Shown: positions 30,791 through 41,799, numbered from the stretch's first letter. The stretch: DNA of 64,000 bases from Ornithodoros turicata (GCF_037126465.1 NC_088204.1:78739807-78803806), one strand, 5' to 3'. Translations and numbers: made by a program. The notes: a model not told the origin generated them from the sequence alone.

Positions 30791-31149
30791 CCGGTACGGA
30801 AAGTAAGCGTACATTGTATACATACAAAAAATATGACGGTTACAGATAAAGTAAAGGTGAAAAGGAAATCACCGGCGGGCAGATCACAATGCAATAACGG
30901 TACGCAACATCCATAAGAATTCTTGTACATCTTTTTGTGTGTGGGAGAGATTTACTAGACAGATTTCACATGGTACTATACAACAAGCACAACACACACA
31001 TAACATACACAACATACACAACACAAGATCAACGATACAGGGTGATGCAAATTGCGGATATTAACAAATGAGAGGCAATGAATGATAAATGATCATGGAT
31101 GGGAAAAAATATGGATGGTGAAAAAAATGTGTACAAAATATGAATTCGC

Positions 31150-31652
31150 TTATGACGGGACGCCGGCGATGGTGACGAGACCGCCGACAGCGCGAACCGA
31201 AGGGTGATGGCCCCAACAGCGCACAAAACCATCCTCCCCTAGCGCAAACAGTTCCCTCTGGAGGACGCTGACGACGCGAACCCGGAAAGATCTCACAAGC
31301 AGGAAGATCGGGACGTCGCGCCTACGCTGCGCCACAGCCTTACATCTGGCACCCCACAAGACCTGGGCCCCACAAGCCGTCACAAGCACACTGTACCGCT
31401 GGCTGGCACATCTCCGATCAAGGGGTATTGGGCACATAATGTTTGTATGCCGCCTGACTAGCTGCCTTGCCGGACTCCCCTGGAGACCCGGAACTCCCCA
31501 GAAAAGTGACGCAGCATGTACTGGCAGCTACGGTGGTTGCTATACAGCCGAGCGATGATGTCTCGAATCCACTCAGGGAACTGATACGCTCGTAGTACAG
31601 CAAGCAGGTATGAGTGTTCCACACGACATCCCTTACATCTTTTTAACGCCAT
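31150..31652 (-). pseudogene. Non-LTR (LINE) reverse transcriptase relic
   Basis: The minus-strand frame at 31458-31652 includes HSYLLAVLRAYQFPEWI, IARLYSNHRSC and FRVSRGVRQGS, the F-x-V-x-R-G-V-R-Q-G-(C/D) region of non-LTR reverse transcriptases just before the catalytic Y-x-D-D block. Downstream the frame is shifted and the YADD motif is not readable. The clade is not clear. A dead fragment. Confidence 0.7.
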
Positions 31653-31659
31653 GAGTACA

Positions 31660-32600
31660 ATGTCAGAAAGAGTTTAAGTAACTGATACTAAGAAGGAGAG
31701 AGCGTTCGATTTCCCAAAACGCCAACTTCAGGGGAACGCAGTATCTGCAGCCAGGGAAGGATAACGGACATATTTTTTTCGTTTCCGTTTCCGATGCCAG
31801 CTTTTAATTTCGCTTCAGTTACATTTCCGCTACTGTTTCCGGTAATGGAACGGCTGTTACAGAGCTGCGGGAAGACAGCCCGTTCGGCTCTGTCGGCACC
31901 CTGTTTTGCCCAAGTGCTGCTTTATTGTCACGCGTACACACTACGCCAGTAATTTTACGTCGTTGCCCCAACAACACATTGCACTACTATGGATGTCCGT
32001 GGAATATCCGAGAACGGACATTTGGACGTCCCATCCGTTTTAGGTCTATGTGTGAGAGAAAGGCTGAATGATAGACAGAAAAACAGATAAAGCCGCCGTT
32101 GTAGCGCCCAGGGATGTCCCGTGCGGACATTACCGGATCAAAGTGGGCAGTGGAGGGGACGTATATTGGCTTTTTCCGTCGGTTTTGTTCCATATAACTT
32201 AATGTTGACATAATTTACTCGCTTCTATATTCTCCAGAAAGACTCCAGACTTTTGCGTTGGTGCCATTGTTTTATCATGCAAAAAGATGCACTGTGTAGA
32301 AATTGGTTGTTTCCTCCAGTTGCTCGTTCTCTGTAGCTTCAAGTCTCGTGCCAACAGGTGTGGAAAAAGCCGTCGAAACAACGCGCGAACAACAACTGGA
32401 AAGCTTCCTCGCGCACGTTTGACAAAGTGTGACGAACCTTTCGTTGCAGCTTTTGGTTAAAAACGAAGACCTCATATAGACCTTCATATATAGACCTTCA
32501 TATATAGACCATCGAGACCTCGAAGACAGTCATAGTCAACCGACGTTCACTTGAAAGTAGCGCGTCCACCTGTCTGCGTACCACTTTCGCGTCGCCGCAG
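31660..32600. other. No supported gene
   Basis: Only short frames. A small repeat AGACCTTCATATAT occurs three times at about 32470-32510. Confidence 0.4.
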
Positions 32601-32609
32601 TGTACTAGG

Positions 32610-33826
32610 TAGAGCCCTGCAGCATCCGCGGATGGAAGCGGATATCCGCAGATATCCGCAAGATAGTTGCGGGTTCGGATGAAAATTTAGCACTTGCTGC
32701 GGTGTGCGGATCGGATGCGGATGGCGCGAGGTCGGATGCGGATGCGAAGGCAGCGGATCGGTTGCGGATTGGATCAGGAGGATATAGCACGTGCTGTCAT
32801 TTTTCCACCAGCAATTTATTTGTATTGCGCGCTGGCAGCGAGCGCGTGCTCGGGTTCACCTTTGACCACGCATGGCGCCAAGACGGGAAGGAGGCATTCT
32901 GGCGTCTCGAACCGCGCGAGCACCGACGAGGCAGCGTTGCACGCGTTCCAGAAATCTTTCCATATCGCGTTTGTTGAAAGGTGTACCTTCGCTTGTCGTT
33001 ATGACTGAGTCCTTCCGTGACGGGATGGAGGCGTCCGAAAATACAGGGTGTGTGCAGAAAAACATGACCCGCATTTTTACATGTAACTCGTTGTCTACTT
33101 CGCCGAGGAACTTCCGGTGGCGCACGACGGCGTATTTATGCGTGCGAAAGCTACAAAAAAATCCTGGAAGCCATACTCAGTGTAAAAAAATAAACAGAGC
33201 GCGAAAACATGGGCTTCCATGCATTAGAATAGGGCGGTCATGACAGTGCATGATAGTGCATTTCGGTCTCAGGAGAGTTATGTGCAGGCACCGCTAGGGG
33301 TACAGCCGATGAGCATCCATGTGGGACATCGTTTCGATTTATGCACCGATAGCTCCCCTAGCGGTACACAACTCTCCTACGTCCACCGTGTTGCCCTTTC
33401 ACATACACCCTGTTGTCCACCATGTTGCCCTATTCTGATGCACGGAAGCCGACGTTTTCGGTGTTCGCCGTTTATTTTTTAAGCTGAGTATGGCTTCCAC
33501 AACATTTCTGCAGATTTCGCACGCATAAATGCGCCATCGTGCGCCACCGGAAGTTCGTTAGTTAGGTAGGCAACAAGTTATGTGCCTAAATGCGGGTCAT
33601 GTTTTTCTGCACACACCCTGTATACCAACGTGCTTCCGGCAGCATTTACGCGTCTTTCAAAACGTGCGGATTTTGCGGGTCGGATGCGGATGGTGCGTTT
33701 TGCTCAGCGGATCGGATGCGGATGTAAACTGTTGTGTATTCTGCGGATGCGGGTCGGATGCGGATAACGTGTGCGCGGATGCGGGTCGGATGCGGCTGCC
33801 AAAGACCTCATCCGCGCAGGGCTCTA
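32610..33826. mobile_element. hAT MITE, interrupted copy
   Basis: Ends TAGAGCCCTGC and GCAGGGCTCTA, flanked by GTACTAGG (32602-32609) and GTACTACG (33827-33834), an 8-bp duplication with one change. The body is rich in CGGATGCGGAT. A TA-type foldback of 577 bp sits at 33044-33620. The uninterrupted relative is at 49651-50268. Confidence 0.85.
33044..33620. mobile_element. CAGGGTGTGTGCAG foldback inside hAT MITE
   Basis: Left end CAGGGTGTGTGCAGAAAAAC and inverted right end, flanked by TA (33042-33043, 33621-33622). Long arms pair, including GGAAGCCATACTCAG with CTGAGTATGGCTTCC. An inner hairpin carries CACCGCTAGGGGTA and TCCCCTAGCGGTAC. The empty site is visible at about 50060 in the relative. 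Confidence 0.85.
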
Positions 33827-33834
33827 GTACTACG

Positions 33835-34496
33835 TACCTCGCCCCACAATGCCTAAATTTTACGTTCCAGTAGTTGACGTTCCCTTCTTGTCATGCCTTG
33901 TAGTTACGACAAGAATGAACTCTTCAAACACACGCAGACGCGGCACACCATGCGCCACACACAGAACATAGTAGCACAAAGCCCGGGGAAGGAGCAGAGG
34001 AACCGACGCTAGCGCCATCTAGGCGTTCGAATTCAAATTACGCCGTCAGATATTTCCACCGGCGACGTCCATAAGTGAAAACGACACTGTGTTTTGAATT
34101 GCAAATGGCACATTTGAGCTTCATTTATTACTACGCCTATACCGGCCGCATTTTTCTACTTTTTGGTAATGGAGGATAGTGGTATGCGTTTCCGTTTCCG
34201 TTATCGTTACCATCTCCAATTTCGGTAATATACCGTTTCTGTTTTCGTTACCGTTACCCTTCCCCGTCTGGGGCCTTGTCTTTTCTGTTGTTAAAGCAGA
34301 AGTCACCAGAAATGTTCTTCAGCCTCTTTGGCCGTAAAAGCACACCTTTATTTTGTAGACGTTTTTATCAAACCCACCTCGCGCTGTCGGTTATCAGAAG
34401 AGAATGCGCGCTGAATTCTGATAATTCCCCTCCCTTTCGAGTTTCATTCCTCCTCCCATTTACACGTGCTCAAATGTACAGTCGGCTCATGCAGAA
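33835..34496. other. No supported gene
   Basis: Short frames only. A TTCCGTTTCCGTTATCGTTACC-like alternating tract lies at about 34185-34260 and a similar one at about 31770-31850, suggesting a dispersed low-complexity repeat. Confidence 0.35.
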
Positions 34497-34748
34497 GTGT
34501 CGATAGGCTTTGCCCCCTTTAAGTGTGATGTCTCACAGTTTAGTCGCACTTTGATGCCCTCGGGAACAAAATTGGCTCGCTACAAAACTAAGACATTCGC
34601 TTTAGGTTCCAAAAATTTCCCCCCTAATTGTGAAACTGCAGTGGAAAATTACCTAAAGCGGATATATTTTGACGTAGAAGACTTTGAAATCACGATGGAG
34701 CGCGAATTCTACTTCTGTCCCATTGAGTACAATGTGTCAGATTTCTAA
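34497..34748 (+). other. 83-codon ORF of unknown nature
   Basis: The frame encodes a soluble-looking segment with alternating hydrophobic and charged residues (KTKTFALGSKNFPPNCET, then YFDVEDFEITMEREFYFCP) and no low complexity, which is more protein-like than most frames here. It has no domain I recognise and no visible neighbouring exons. It could be a relic of a gene or a transposon. Confidence 0.2.
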
Positions 34749-34780
34749 CGCCGGGGGAACAAAAGCCTTTATTGATAAAG

Positions 34781-34996
34781 GATGAAAGTCACTGAAAAGG
34801 TTAGCCAGCTGTAGGACTCGAACCCACATCTTCTGGATTGCCGGTCCAGGGCTCTATCAATTGAGCTAAGCTAACACGCCTTCTCAGCGACTTCCAGGGT
34901 GCGTCATGTGAAGGGACAAACCAGCCACCCTTTCTCACTCATCCTCCTTTCACTCTTACATTTTTGCTCACTCACACACACATTCATACGACGGGA
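34781..34996 (-). mobile_element. tRNA-derived SINE, copy B (uninterrupted)
   Basis: The tRNA-like part (34800-34875, minus) can form a cloverleaf: GTTAGCT pairs with GGCTAAC, the anticodon stem is CTGGA/TCCAG, and the B-box region is GGGTTCGAGTCC. The loop CCGGCAA has C instead of the nearly invariant U at position 33, so it is a pseudo-tRNA. The minus-strand tail reads CCTTTATCAATAAAGG. Confidence 0.7.
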
Positions 34997-35020
34997 TCGA
35001 CGCAGGCGGCAACTGATGAA

Positions 35021-35138
35021 CATGAAAGAACTGATGTTCTGAGGCTGGAACAACATAGAAGGGACAAATACATACAAGGCCTTGTATGTATTTGTCCCTT
35101 CTATGTTGTTCCAGCCTCAGAACATCAGTTCTTTCATG
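35021..35138. repeat. Perfect 118-bp palindrome
   Basis: Two 59-bp arms with no loop and no mismatch, opening CATGAAAGAACTGATGTTCT and centred on AAGG|CCTT. Both strands therefore encode the same peptide in the overlapping frames. It lies 25 bp from the SINE, and its right flank (TCCTTTATTGATAAA) echoes the SINE tail. Confidence 0.95.
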
Positions 35139-36210
35139 TCCTTTATTGATAAACGGATAATTCCTTTTCGGCATAATTTCTTGAATGTAGATCTCACAGG
35201 ATCCCAGTGGCGAACCAGTGAAAAGTGTCGGCGTTCTCCGCCAAAATGAAATTATACGTTTCTTATGCATTACGTCTGTTGGTGTAATGCAGGCAAAGCA
35301 CGCTTTAAAGGAATACAGGGGGCCGTCAAAAAAAAAAATCAGGTTAAGACGTCTGACGAGAGTGTGTGTGTCATTTTACCGAATGGCGCGATTTTTGATG
35401 TGTGAAATTTGTTTACCAGAAAAGAAAAAAAAACTCACATAAACGTGGCTCCGCGCATACACCCGTAACTCGCCACTCCAGCTATAACGATATAACGAGG
35501 ATGAGGTGGTAGGTAGAATCTGCAAGATCACTGTTGACCGAGTCAAAGCTCCCGCCCGAATTTTGGGATGAGGCCATGAACACTGCTGCGTATTTCCAGA
35601 ATAGATGCGGCAAAACCGTACTAAATGGAAAAGTCCCCGAAGTGGTGTTTATACAAAGAGACCTCAAACGATGAAGTACTTGAAAACCGTCGGACGGTCT
35701 CGCCTACATATCCATTCCCGCCAGGTACAGGACGAAGCTGGACCATCGAAGCAAGCCTGTCATATTCCTCGGCTACTGCATCGAGAGGAAGGGGTACCGT
35801 TTCCATGACCCTCAAGGGGAAACGCGTAATGATACCTACTACAAGAGGCTCTCGTTCAGACGCCACGACACGATGAGGTTCAATACATCGTTTTACGGGG
35901 CACAAGCACTAGCGAGAACCAGACAGACCCGGAAGAATTTCACGTGCACGAAGCGGCTCTCGAACACGAGCCAACCTCTGAAGAAAGCGGAAGGGGACGA
36001 AGCGACGAAGGGGAAGGCAACAGAAACGAAACAAGAAATTCGTGAGCATCCCATACCTCGGTGGTCAACGCGCGGATCTCTCGCGCTCCTCAACGCGTCC
36101 AGGTCGATCCAGCCAAACGAAGTTACTGTCGTATACGGCGGCAGTGTCATTGACAGAATGGCGTAAATGCAGGCCAGCTGGTGGATAAGTTCCATGATGG
36201 GCAAGCCTGG

Positions 36211-36308
36211 GCGATGGGCAAGACACGTAAACAAACACAAAACACGAAGACTCAAAACGAGCCCTGAGCCTTCGTGTTTTGTGTTTGTTTACGTGTCTTG
36301 CCCATCGC
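36211..36308. repeat. Hairpin with 39-bp perfect arms
   Basis: Arms 36211-36249 and 36270-36308 (GCGATGGGCAAGACACGTAA and its inverse) are identical over 39 bp with a 20-bp loop. It lies between integrase and reverse transcriptase parts of the Copia relic, in a stretch (about 36160-36310) that does not match Copia protein and is probably an insertion. Confidence 0.9.
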
Positions 36309-36916
36309 TGCAGAAGTGGAACTGAAGGAGCCACACAGCTACGACGAAGCTACAAGCTCACCGCCCAAAAGTTGGAATGAACCAAGGCTATGGAGGAGGA
36401 ACTTCAATCGGATCGTGAAATGGAAACATATGGAGTCTTTTATGCCGAGGAAACCAGAGATGAAAGTTGTAAAGTCAAAGTGTTGGTACATTATCAAACG
36501 GGGATCTAACGGAAAAATTGACAAGTTCAAGGCAATTAAGGGTCGTAGCTGTTGGCTGTTCTCAGGTCTATTGACTCGACTACTACGAAACTTTTCCCCC
36601 AGTTGTAAAATTCAGGAGCCTTCGAACACTGCTTGCATTAGCGAAGGAAGAAGGAATGATCGTGAGACAGCTGGGGATGTCAAAACTGCGTATCTGCATG
36701 GAATTCTCGAGTAAGAACTGTATATGGAGCAGGAAGCCCAGGCACCATGTTACAGGTTTGTATGCTGAAAAAGGCAATATATGGGCTAGCCGGATAAAAT
36801 CCGGATAAAATCCTGAGAGAGCAGTGCCATAGACGGTTAGAAGCAGACAACTGCGTGTGTTCGTTTTGGAGAACAAAGCTACCGAGGTTATTTTGGGTTT
36901 CTATGTTGACGATATA

Positions 36917-37631
36917 CAGTCAAACCTCGCTTTACGAAAACCCTTCGTTTCTCAGAAAATCGTTCGTAATTCGAGGTATTCGTAAATCGAGGTCCGAGGT
37001 GTGCAGTGCACAAATACCTCACAAAACCACGGGAAATTGATTTGAAAATACTGCGAAATTGTGCTTTGCACCATACTTTCTGCAGGGTCTATCCTGTTTA
37101 GAAGAGATGACAAAACTCTGACACTTGACTCGTCCACCTTGTCCTAAAAGTACCGTATCGCGCGCGGATGAGACTGTTTCCAACGGCAAATATCACGCTA
37201 GTCACAGGCTGTTAGGACTGAACGCCTTCTCTTAGAATGGCAAGATTTTTCCATCTCGGAGACCTGGTCCAAACTCACAACCGTTCGGCTGTAAACCCCC
37301 GAATTATTCTTTCAGGAAATGGTGAATCATGTTTGTGGAACACCGTGGAGTTGGGACATTGTATGTTTGACCTTGGCAGCATGTACTGAGGAACTTTCAT
37401 TATTCTCCGGTCCATTGGCCTGTCCTCTGTACGTTCATTACACCCGTTCGTATATCGAGGTCAGAATGGCTTGGCTACTTTGGGTCCGTTCCCTAATAAT
37501 CCGTTCATAGTTCGGATATCGAGGTTCGTAAAACGAGGTCAAAATACACGGAAAAGGTTTGGTTCCCTGTGGAGCCGTTCGTAAGTTGAGGGAATTCGTA
37601 TATCGAGGGTTCATAAAACGAGGTCCGACTG
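36917..37631. mobile_element. Tigger/pogo-like element inside the Copia active site
   Basis: Left end CAGTCAAACCTCGCTTTACG and right end (inverse CAGTCGGACCTCGTTTTATG), with TA on both sides. The ends resemble pogo/Tigger termini. Internal copies of the TCGTAAAACGAGGT motif near 37530 and 37600 are present. It splits the Copia reverse transcriptase just after the codons for YVDDI. Confidence 0.75.
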
Positions 37632-38388
37632 TATTCTGCTTCTAGCCACAACCAAATAAAAGCCCTGGAAAGTGCGCAATTAAAAACGTGGGTGAAAAGC
37701 TGGACTTAAAGGACCTAGGCGAACCAAAGCACATCCTGAGAATTTAGATCACATGGGACAAAGTCAATATAGGAAGCTCACGCTTAGCCAGAAGAAGTAC
37801 ATAAGTGACATCCTGAAGCTTTTACAGCATGGAAAATTGTAGACCGATCGGGACTCCAACGGGAACTGGTCCAAATACCAACGTTGGTCAGATAGAACGG
37901 ACGGTAAAGATGAATCAACGCTCCCTTGTCAGAACTTGATCGGAAACCTCACGTGCCTGGTGCGAGGAACACACCCAGACATCGCATTTGCAACTCGCTT
38001 ACTTGAGCGAATTTAGTAACTGTTTCACGTCCACTCATTGGCAAATGCCCAAAAAGCGTGCTACGCTATTTGCACGTGTCGTGGGTATTGCGTACATAGC
38101 TTGTGCAGAACCCGTTGTGGGGTATATTGCGGTGCAAGCTGGAACCAGTCGCGAAGGGAAGTCACGTAGCTGGCTACGCATTCATTAATGTCCAAGGGAG
38201 CCATCAATTGGTAATCGACGAAGCAGCAACTCGTCCCGCTGTCTGTCAACGTGTGAAGCGGAACACGTCGCTATCACTGAAGTCATAAAAGAAGGCAAAT
38301 GGGTGAAGACATTATTTAAAGAACTTGGATTCTGCAAATAGGGTGCCGAGAACTTGGAAATAAAGAGTGACAATCGAGCGGCCATATA

Positions 38389-38637
38389 CACTCTTAAAAA
38401 TGAACTTCACCGCATAGCACGTTCCTAGCCAACCATTATCTCGAATGATATCGTTATGTGCCCTGATTTGTTGAAATCACAGGGCGTACGCCTTTTCTGT
38501 GACAATTATGAACAGCATAAGTGTCACAGAAATGGCGTACGCCCCCCGTTTTCAACAAATCAGGGCAGATAACGATATCATTCGAGATAATGGTTGGCTA
38601 GGAGCGTGCTATGAGGTGAAGTTCATTTTTAAGAGTG
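38389..38637. mobile_element. M1 MITE in Copia RNase H
   Basis: Complete 249-bp foldback with TA on both sides. It follows codons for DNRAAI of the Copia RNase H region. Confidence 0.85.
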
Positions 38638-38680
38638 TAAGATTGATCGAAAGTCTGGTACAGCATCAAAGGTCCAAACA

Positions 38681-38928
38681 CACTCTAAAAACTGAACTTC
38701 ACCGCATAGCACGCTCTGCGCCAACCATTGCCACGAACGATAGGGTTATCGCTTCTGATTCGAAGAGAGAGGGGGGCGTACGCCCTTTTGTGTCAATTTG
38801 GATACATGATAATTGACACAAAAAGGCGTACGCCTCTCTCTCTCCTCGAATCAAAAGCGATAACCCTATCATTCGTGGCAATGGTTGGCGCAAAGCGTGC
38901 AATGAGGTGAAGTTCAGTTTTTAGAGTG
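38681..38928. mobile_element. M1 variant 2 MITE in Copia RNase H, CA target
   Basis: CACTCTAAAAACTGAACTTC to its inverse, with CA on both sides (38679-38680, 38929-38930). The Copia frame carries on across it when one CA copy is discounted, which confirms both the target duplication and the variant's ends. Confidence 0.85.
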
Positions 38929-39004
38929 CACATCGCCCTCAAATATCGCTTCGCTATAGACACGAAATGGAAAGCGGTGATTTTTTTTTTTTTTTTCCTA
39001 CCTA

Positions 39005-39253
39005 CACTCTTAAAAATGAACTTCACCGCATAGCACGCTCTTAGCCAACCATTATCTCTAATGATATCGCTATGTGCCCTGATTTGTTCAAAGCAGTAGG
39101 CGTACGCCTTTTCTGTGACACTTATGCGGTTCATAATTGTCACAAAAATGGCGTACGCCTCCCGTTTTCAACAAATTGGGGCAGATAACGATATCATTCG
39201 AGATGATGGTTGGCTAAAAGCGTGCTATGCGGTGAAGTTCATTTTTAAGAGTG
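39005..39253. mobile_element. M1 MITE near Copia 3' end
   Basis: Complete foldback, TA-flanked, following a run of T (about 38981-38996). The Copia RTEDM motif starts just beyond the right duplication. Confidence 0.85.
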
Positions 39254-39593
39254 TATACGTACAGAAGATATGAAAGCCGACAACCAGACGAAGCTTGTAG
39301 GCAATATCAAGAACGTCATATGTGTAACTGGATGCGGACTTCAACTCTCACCAACCTATAGACTCAGTCTACGAGACTTCGAAGGTTGTTCAACGTGAAG
39401 CGGGGGTATGTTGGTTGCACGTTGGCAACCATGTACATGGTTTCGTGTTTTTTTTTTTTTTTCCTTCTTCTTTATATGCTGCCTAAATAAATGCGAACTG
39501 CGGGTGCCGTTTTTTTTTTTTTTTTTTTTTTTCCTGGGAGCCGACGAAGTTGTTGTGCTTTCAGCTCCAGGATTGCAGAGTCGTCACTGCGGA

Positions 39594-39925
39594 GTTGGAA
39601 TGATTCCGGAATCATTCCAGGTTTATGAGAGCCCGCAATGGAATTGGAACGGAATAGAGGAAACTGTCCTAGGAATGGAATGGGAATGGAAGTAGGCACT
39701 AGGCAGTTCTCCCCAGGAACGGAATTGGAATGCGGAATGGTCTGGGTGCCCCGGTGGCCGCTGGGCTATAGCCAGTACGGTTATCGGTCCCTTATCTTTT
39801 ATTGATGGAATTAACGGGATGGAATGGAGTCGCCAAGCCCATTCCAGGAATGGGAATTGGCCATATCTTTTCGTTCCTAGGAATTGAAAGGAATTACCGC
39901 AAATCTCCATTCCTCGGAATTGGTG
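39594..39925. repeat. GGAAT-rich dispersed repeat, copy 2
   Basis: Matches 6424-6813 with the order GGAATCATTCC, CCTAGGAATGGAATGG, CTTTTATTGATGGAATTA and AAATCTCCATTCCTCGGAAT. It lies upstream of poly-G retroposon copy 3, as copy 1 does for retroposon copy 1. Poly-T runs at 39448-39462 and 39511-39532 precede it. Confidence 0.6.
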
Positions 39926-40057
39926 GCCCCATTCCACAGCCCTGGTCAGCTCCTTGGGCGCGTCTTCGGTCACCTGCGACAATTCCATGTCCCGGGATCA
40001 ACACCCAGCACTTCTTTGCTTCGTCCCTTTTTAACGCCCCAGCTAAGATGCTTAGGT

Positions 40058-40162
40058 GGGGGGGGGGGGGGAGAATATAGGTTTATTGCAAAACAAAACA
40101 GAAAAAAAAACACGAAAGAGGGGAAAGGTTAGCCTTGCTCCAGCAGCCGACTTGCTATTCCC
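40058..40162 (-). mobile_element. Short retroposon end with poly-C tail, copy 3
   Basis: Fourteen G, then AGAATATAGGTTTATTGC, and GGAAAGGTTAGCCTTGC with CCGACTTGCTATTCCC. AATAAACC is on the minus strand next to the C run. Confidence 0.6.
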
Positions 40163-40243
40163 GCTTACAAAAAGGAAAAATAAAAAGAAAGAAGAAAAAA
40201 GAAAGCCAAAACGAAAATAGCGAAAGAAGAGGCGCAGTCACAT

Positions 40244-40632
40244 CACTGTAAACTGGAAAACACCCTTATGGGTGTAAATGGCTTGTCCTATAACTGACAC
40301 CTCTTTTTACACCGTACATGGTCTGGAACACCCTTTTTAGGGGGTGTATTCCGTGTAAATCACCCCTGGAAAGGGCGCTTTTCTTTGAAAATGCCCTCTT
40401 TTGCACCCTTTAAACACCCTTTTAGGAGGGTGTAAGATCGTTAAACACCCTCCTAAAAAGGGGTATAAAGGGTGCAAAAGACGGCATTTTCAAGGAAAAG
40501 CACCCTTTCAAAGGGCGTTTTACACGGGATACACCCTCTAAAAAGGGTGTTCCAGTCCATACGGTGTAAAAAGAGGAGTCAGTTATAGGACAAGCCATTT
40601 ACACCCATAAGGGTGTTTTTCAGTTTACAGTG
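40244..40632. mobile_element. M2 MITE, copy 2 (389 bp)
   Basis: CACTGTAAACTGGAAAACAC to its inverse. The flanks (AT left, CA right) do not match, so the duplication has decayed or the site differs. Confidence 0.8.
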
Positions 40633-40794
40633 CAGGCTCAGCGCGAGCCCTGTGTCAGTATGGAAGCGTACGAGTTCCCTTCCGACGCGCCACTGAATGG
40701 GGCTTTGCAGAGGGCCCAGTAGCGTTTAAGATGCTTAGATTTTCACACGCATTTCATGTCGATATAGGCACTGTGGTAGCTGTACCTTATCATG

Positions 40795-41183
40795 CACTGT
40801 AAACTGAAAAACACCCTTATGGGTGTAAATCGCTTGTCCTATAATTGACTCCTCTTTTTACACCGTATGGTCTGGAACACCCTTTTTAGAGGGTGTATAC
40901 CGTGTAAAACGCCCTTTGAAAGGGTGCTTTTCCTTGAAAATGCCGTCTTTTGCACCCTTTATACACCTTTTTAGGAGGGTGTTTAACGATCTTACACCCT
41001 CCTAGAAGGGTGTTTAAAGGGTGCAAAAGAGGGCATTTTCAAAGAAAAGCGCCCTTTCCAGGGGTGATTTACACGGAATACACCCTCTAAAAAGGGTGTT
41101 CCAGACCATCTACGGTGTAAAAAGAGGTGTCAGTTATAGGACAAGCCATTTACACCCATAAGGGTGTTTTCCAGTTTACAGTG
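40795..41183. mobile_element. M2 MITE, copy 3 (389 bp)
   Basis: Same length as copies 1 and 2, flanked by TG on both sides (40793-40794, 41184-41185). The TG duplication parallels the M1 copy at 4870-5118. Confidence 0.8.
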
Positions 41184-41799
41184 TGTGATATGGCTAATTT
41201 TAATATCATCTCTCGTGAGTGCGGCTTGGACATTTTTGCGAACGTATCTACAATTGTAACTCTAGTATGATTTTCTCTCGACTTTATTACGCTGTCACTG
41301 CTCACTTACCACTATTTCATGCTCTCTATTTCTGTACTTTTGTTTCTCCTCTGTCCCGGATGCGCCCTATTGCTTCTATTACGTTGTCGATTAATTGTGT
41401 TCCAATTTGGCACCACCATCACATAGGCAACAGCTGTGCATTGGCACAAAAAGATATCAATCAAAACATCAAATAAAAACACACACACACCGGCTTCACG
41501 CGACGAAACTATACAACAAATTTAATTGACATTTCGAGGGACATATCGTAAGAACGTAGCCTTAGTTGTAGAATGAGGATCCAGCTACTTCAGTTTCTTT
41601 AGGCCCATGTAGAAAGTCATGATAAGGGCCGCGGTCGGCATGCTATTTTATCACACCGAAGGCGCGTTCTTTTTTTTTTCTTCTTTTTTTCTTTTTGTAT
41701 TCAACCCGGGTAACCCGCTTGCTATGAGTATAGCTAACGTCATAGCTAGCGAGTTTGCTATGACGTAGCATCGCGTGACCCTGGCTGGGGCAGGGATGG

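Larger units (their letters stand above)
35490..39408 (+). pseudogene. Decayed Ty1/Copia retrotransposon pol, with four MITE insertions
   Basis: Reading frames broken by shifts and stops still show Copia order: integrase end (SLLTESKLPPEFWDEAMN, then GYCIERKGYRFHDP), reverse transcriptase start (PPVVKFRS), active site YVDDI at about 36902-36916, LDLKDLGEPKHIL, NLIGNLTCLVRGTHPDIAF, then RNase H (EHVAITEVIKEGKWVKTL, QRSKH, RTEDM). A purine-rich GAAGCGGGGGTA followed by TGTTGG at 39409 may be the polypurine tract and 3' LTR start. The 5' part (gag, protease, most integrase) is missing. Insertions lie at 36917-37631, 38389-38637, 38681-38928 and 39005-39253, and a hairpin is at 36211-36308. Confidence 0.85.

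Noticed and set aside
34800..34875. Functional tRNA gene (minus strand cloverleaf)
   Set aside because: It folds as a tRNA, but the anticodon loop is CCGGCAA with C at position 33, and the sequence continues on both sides into a dispersed body shared with 2508-3059. It is the head of a SINE.
34968..35270. Protein encoded identically on both strands at 34964-35270
   Set aside because: The shared peptide results from the perfect palindrome at 35021-35138.
38679..38930. CACA as target duplication of the variant-2 MITE
   Set aside because: CA fits the Copia reading frame on both sides; a longer duplication would not.
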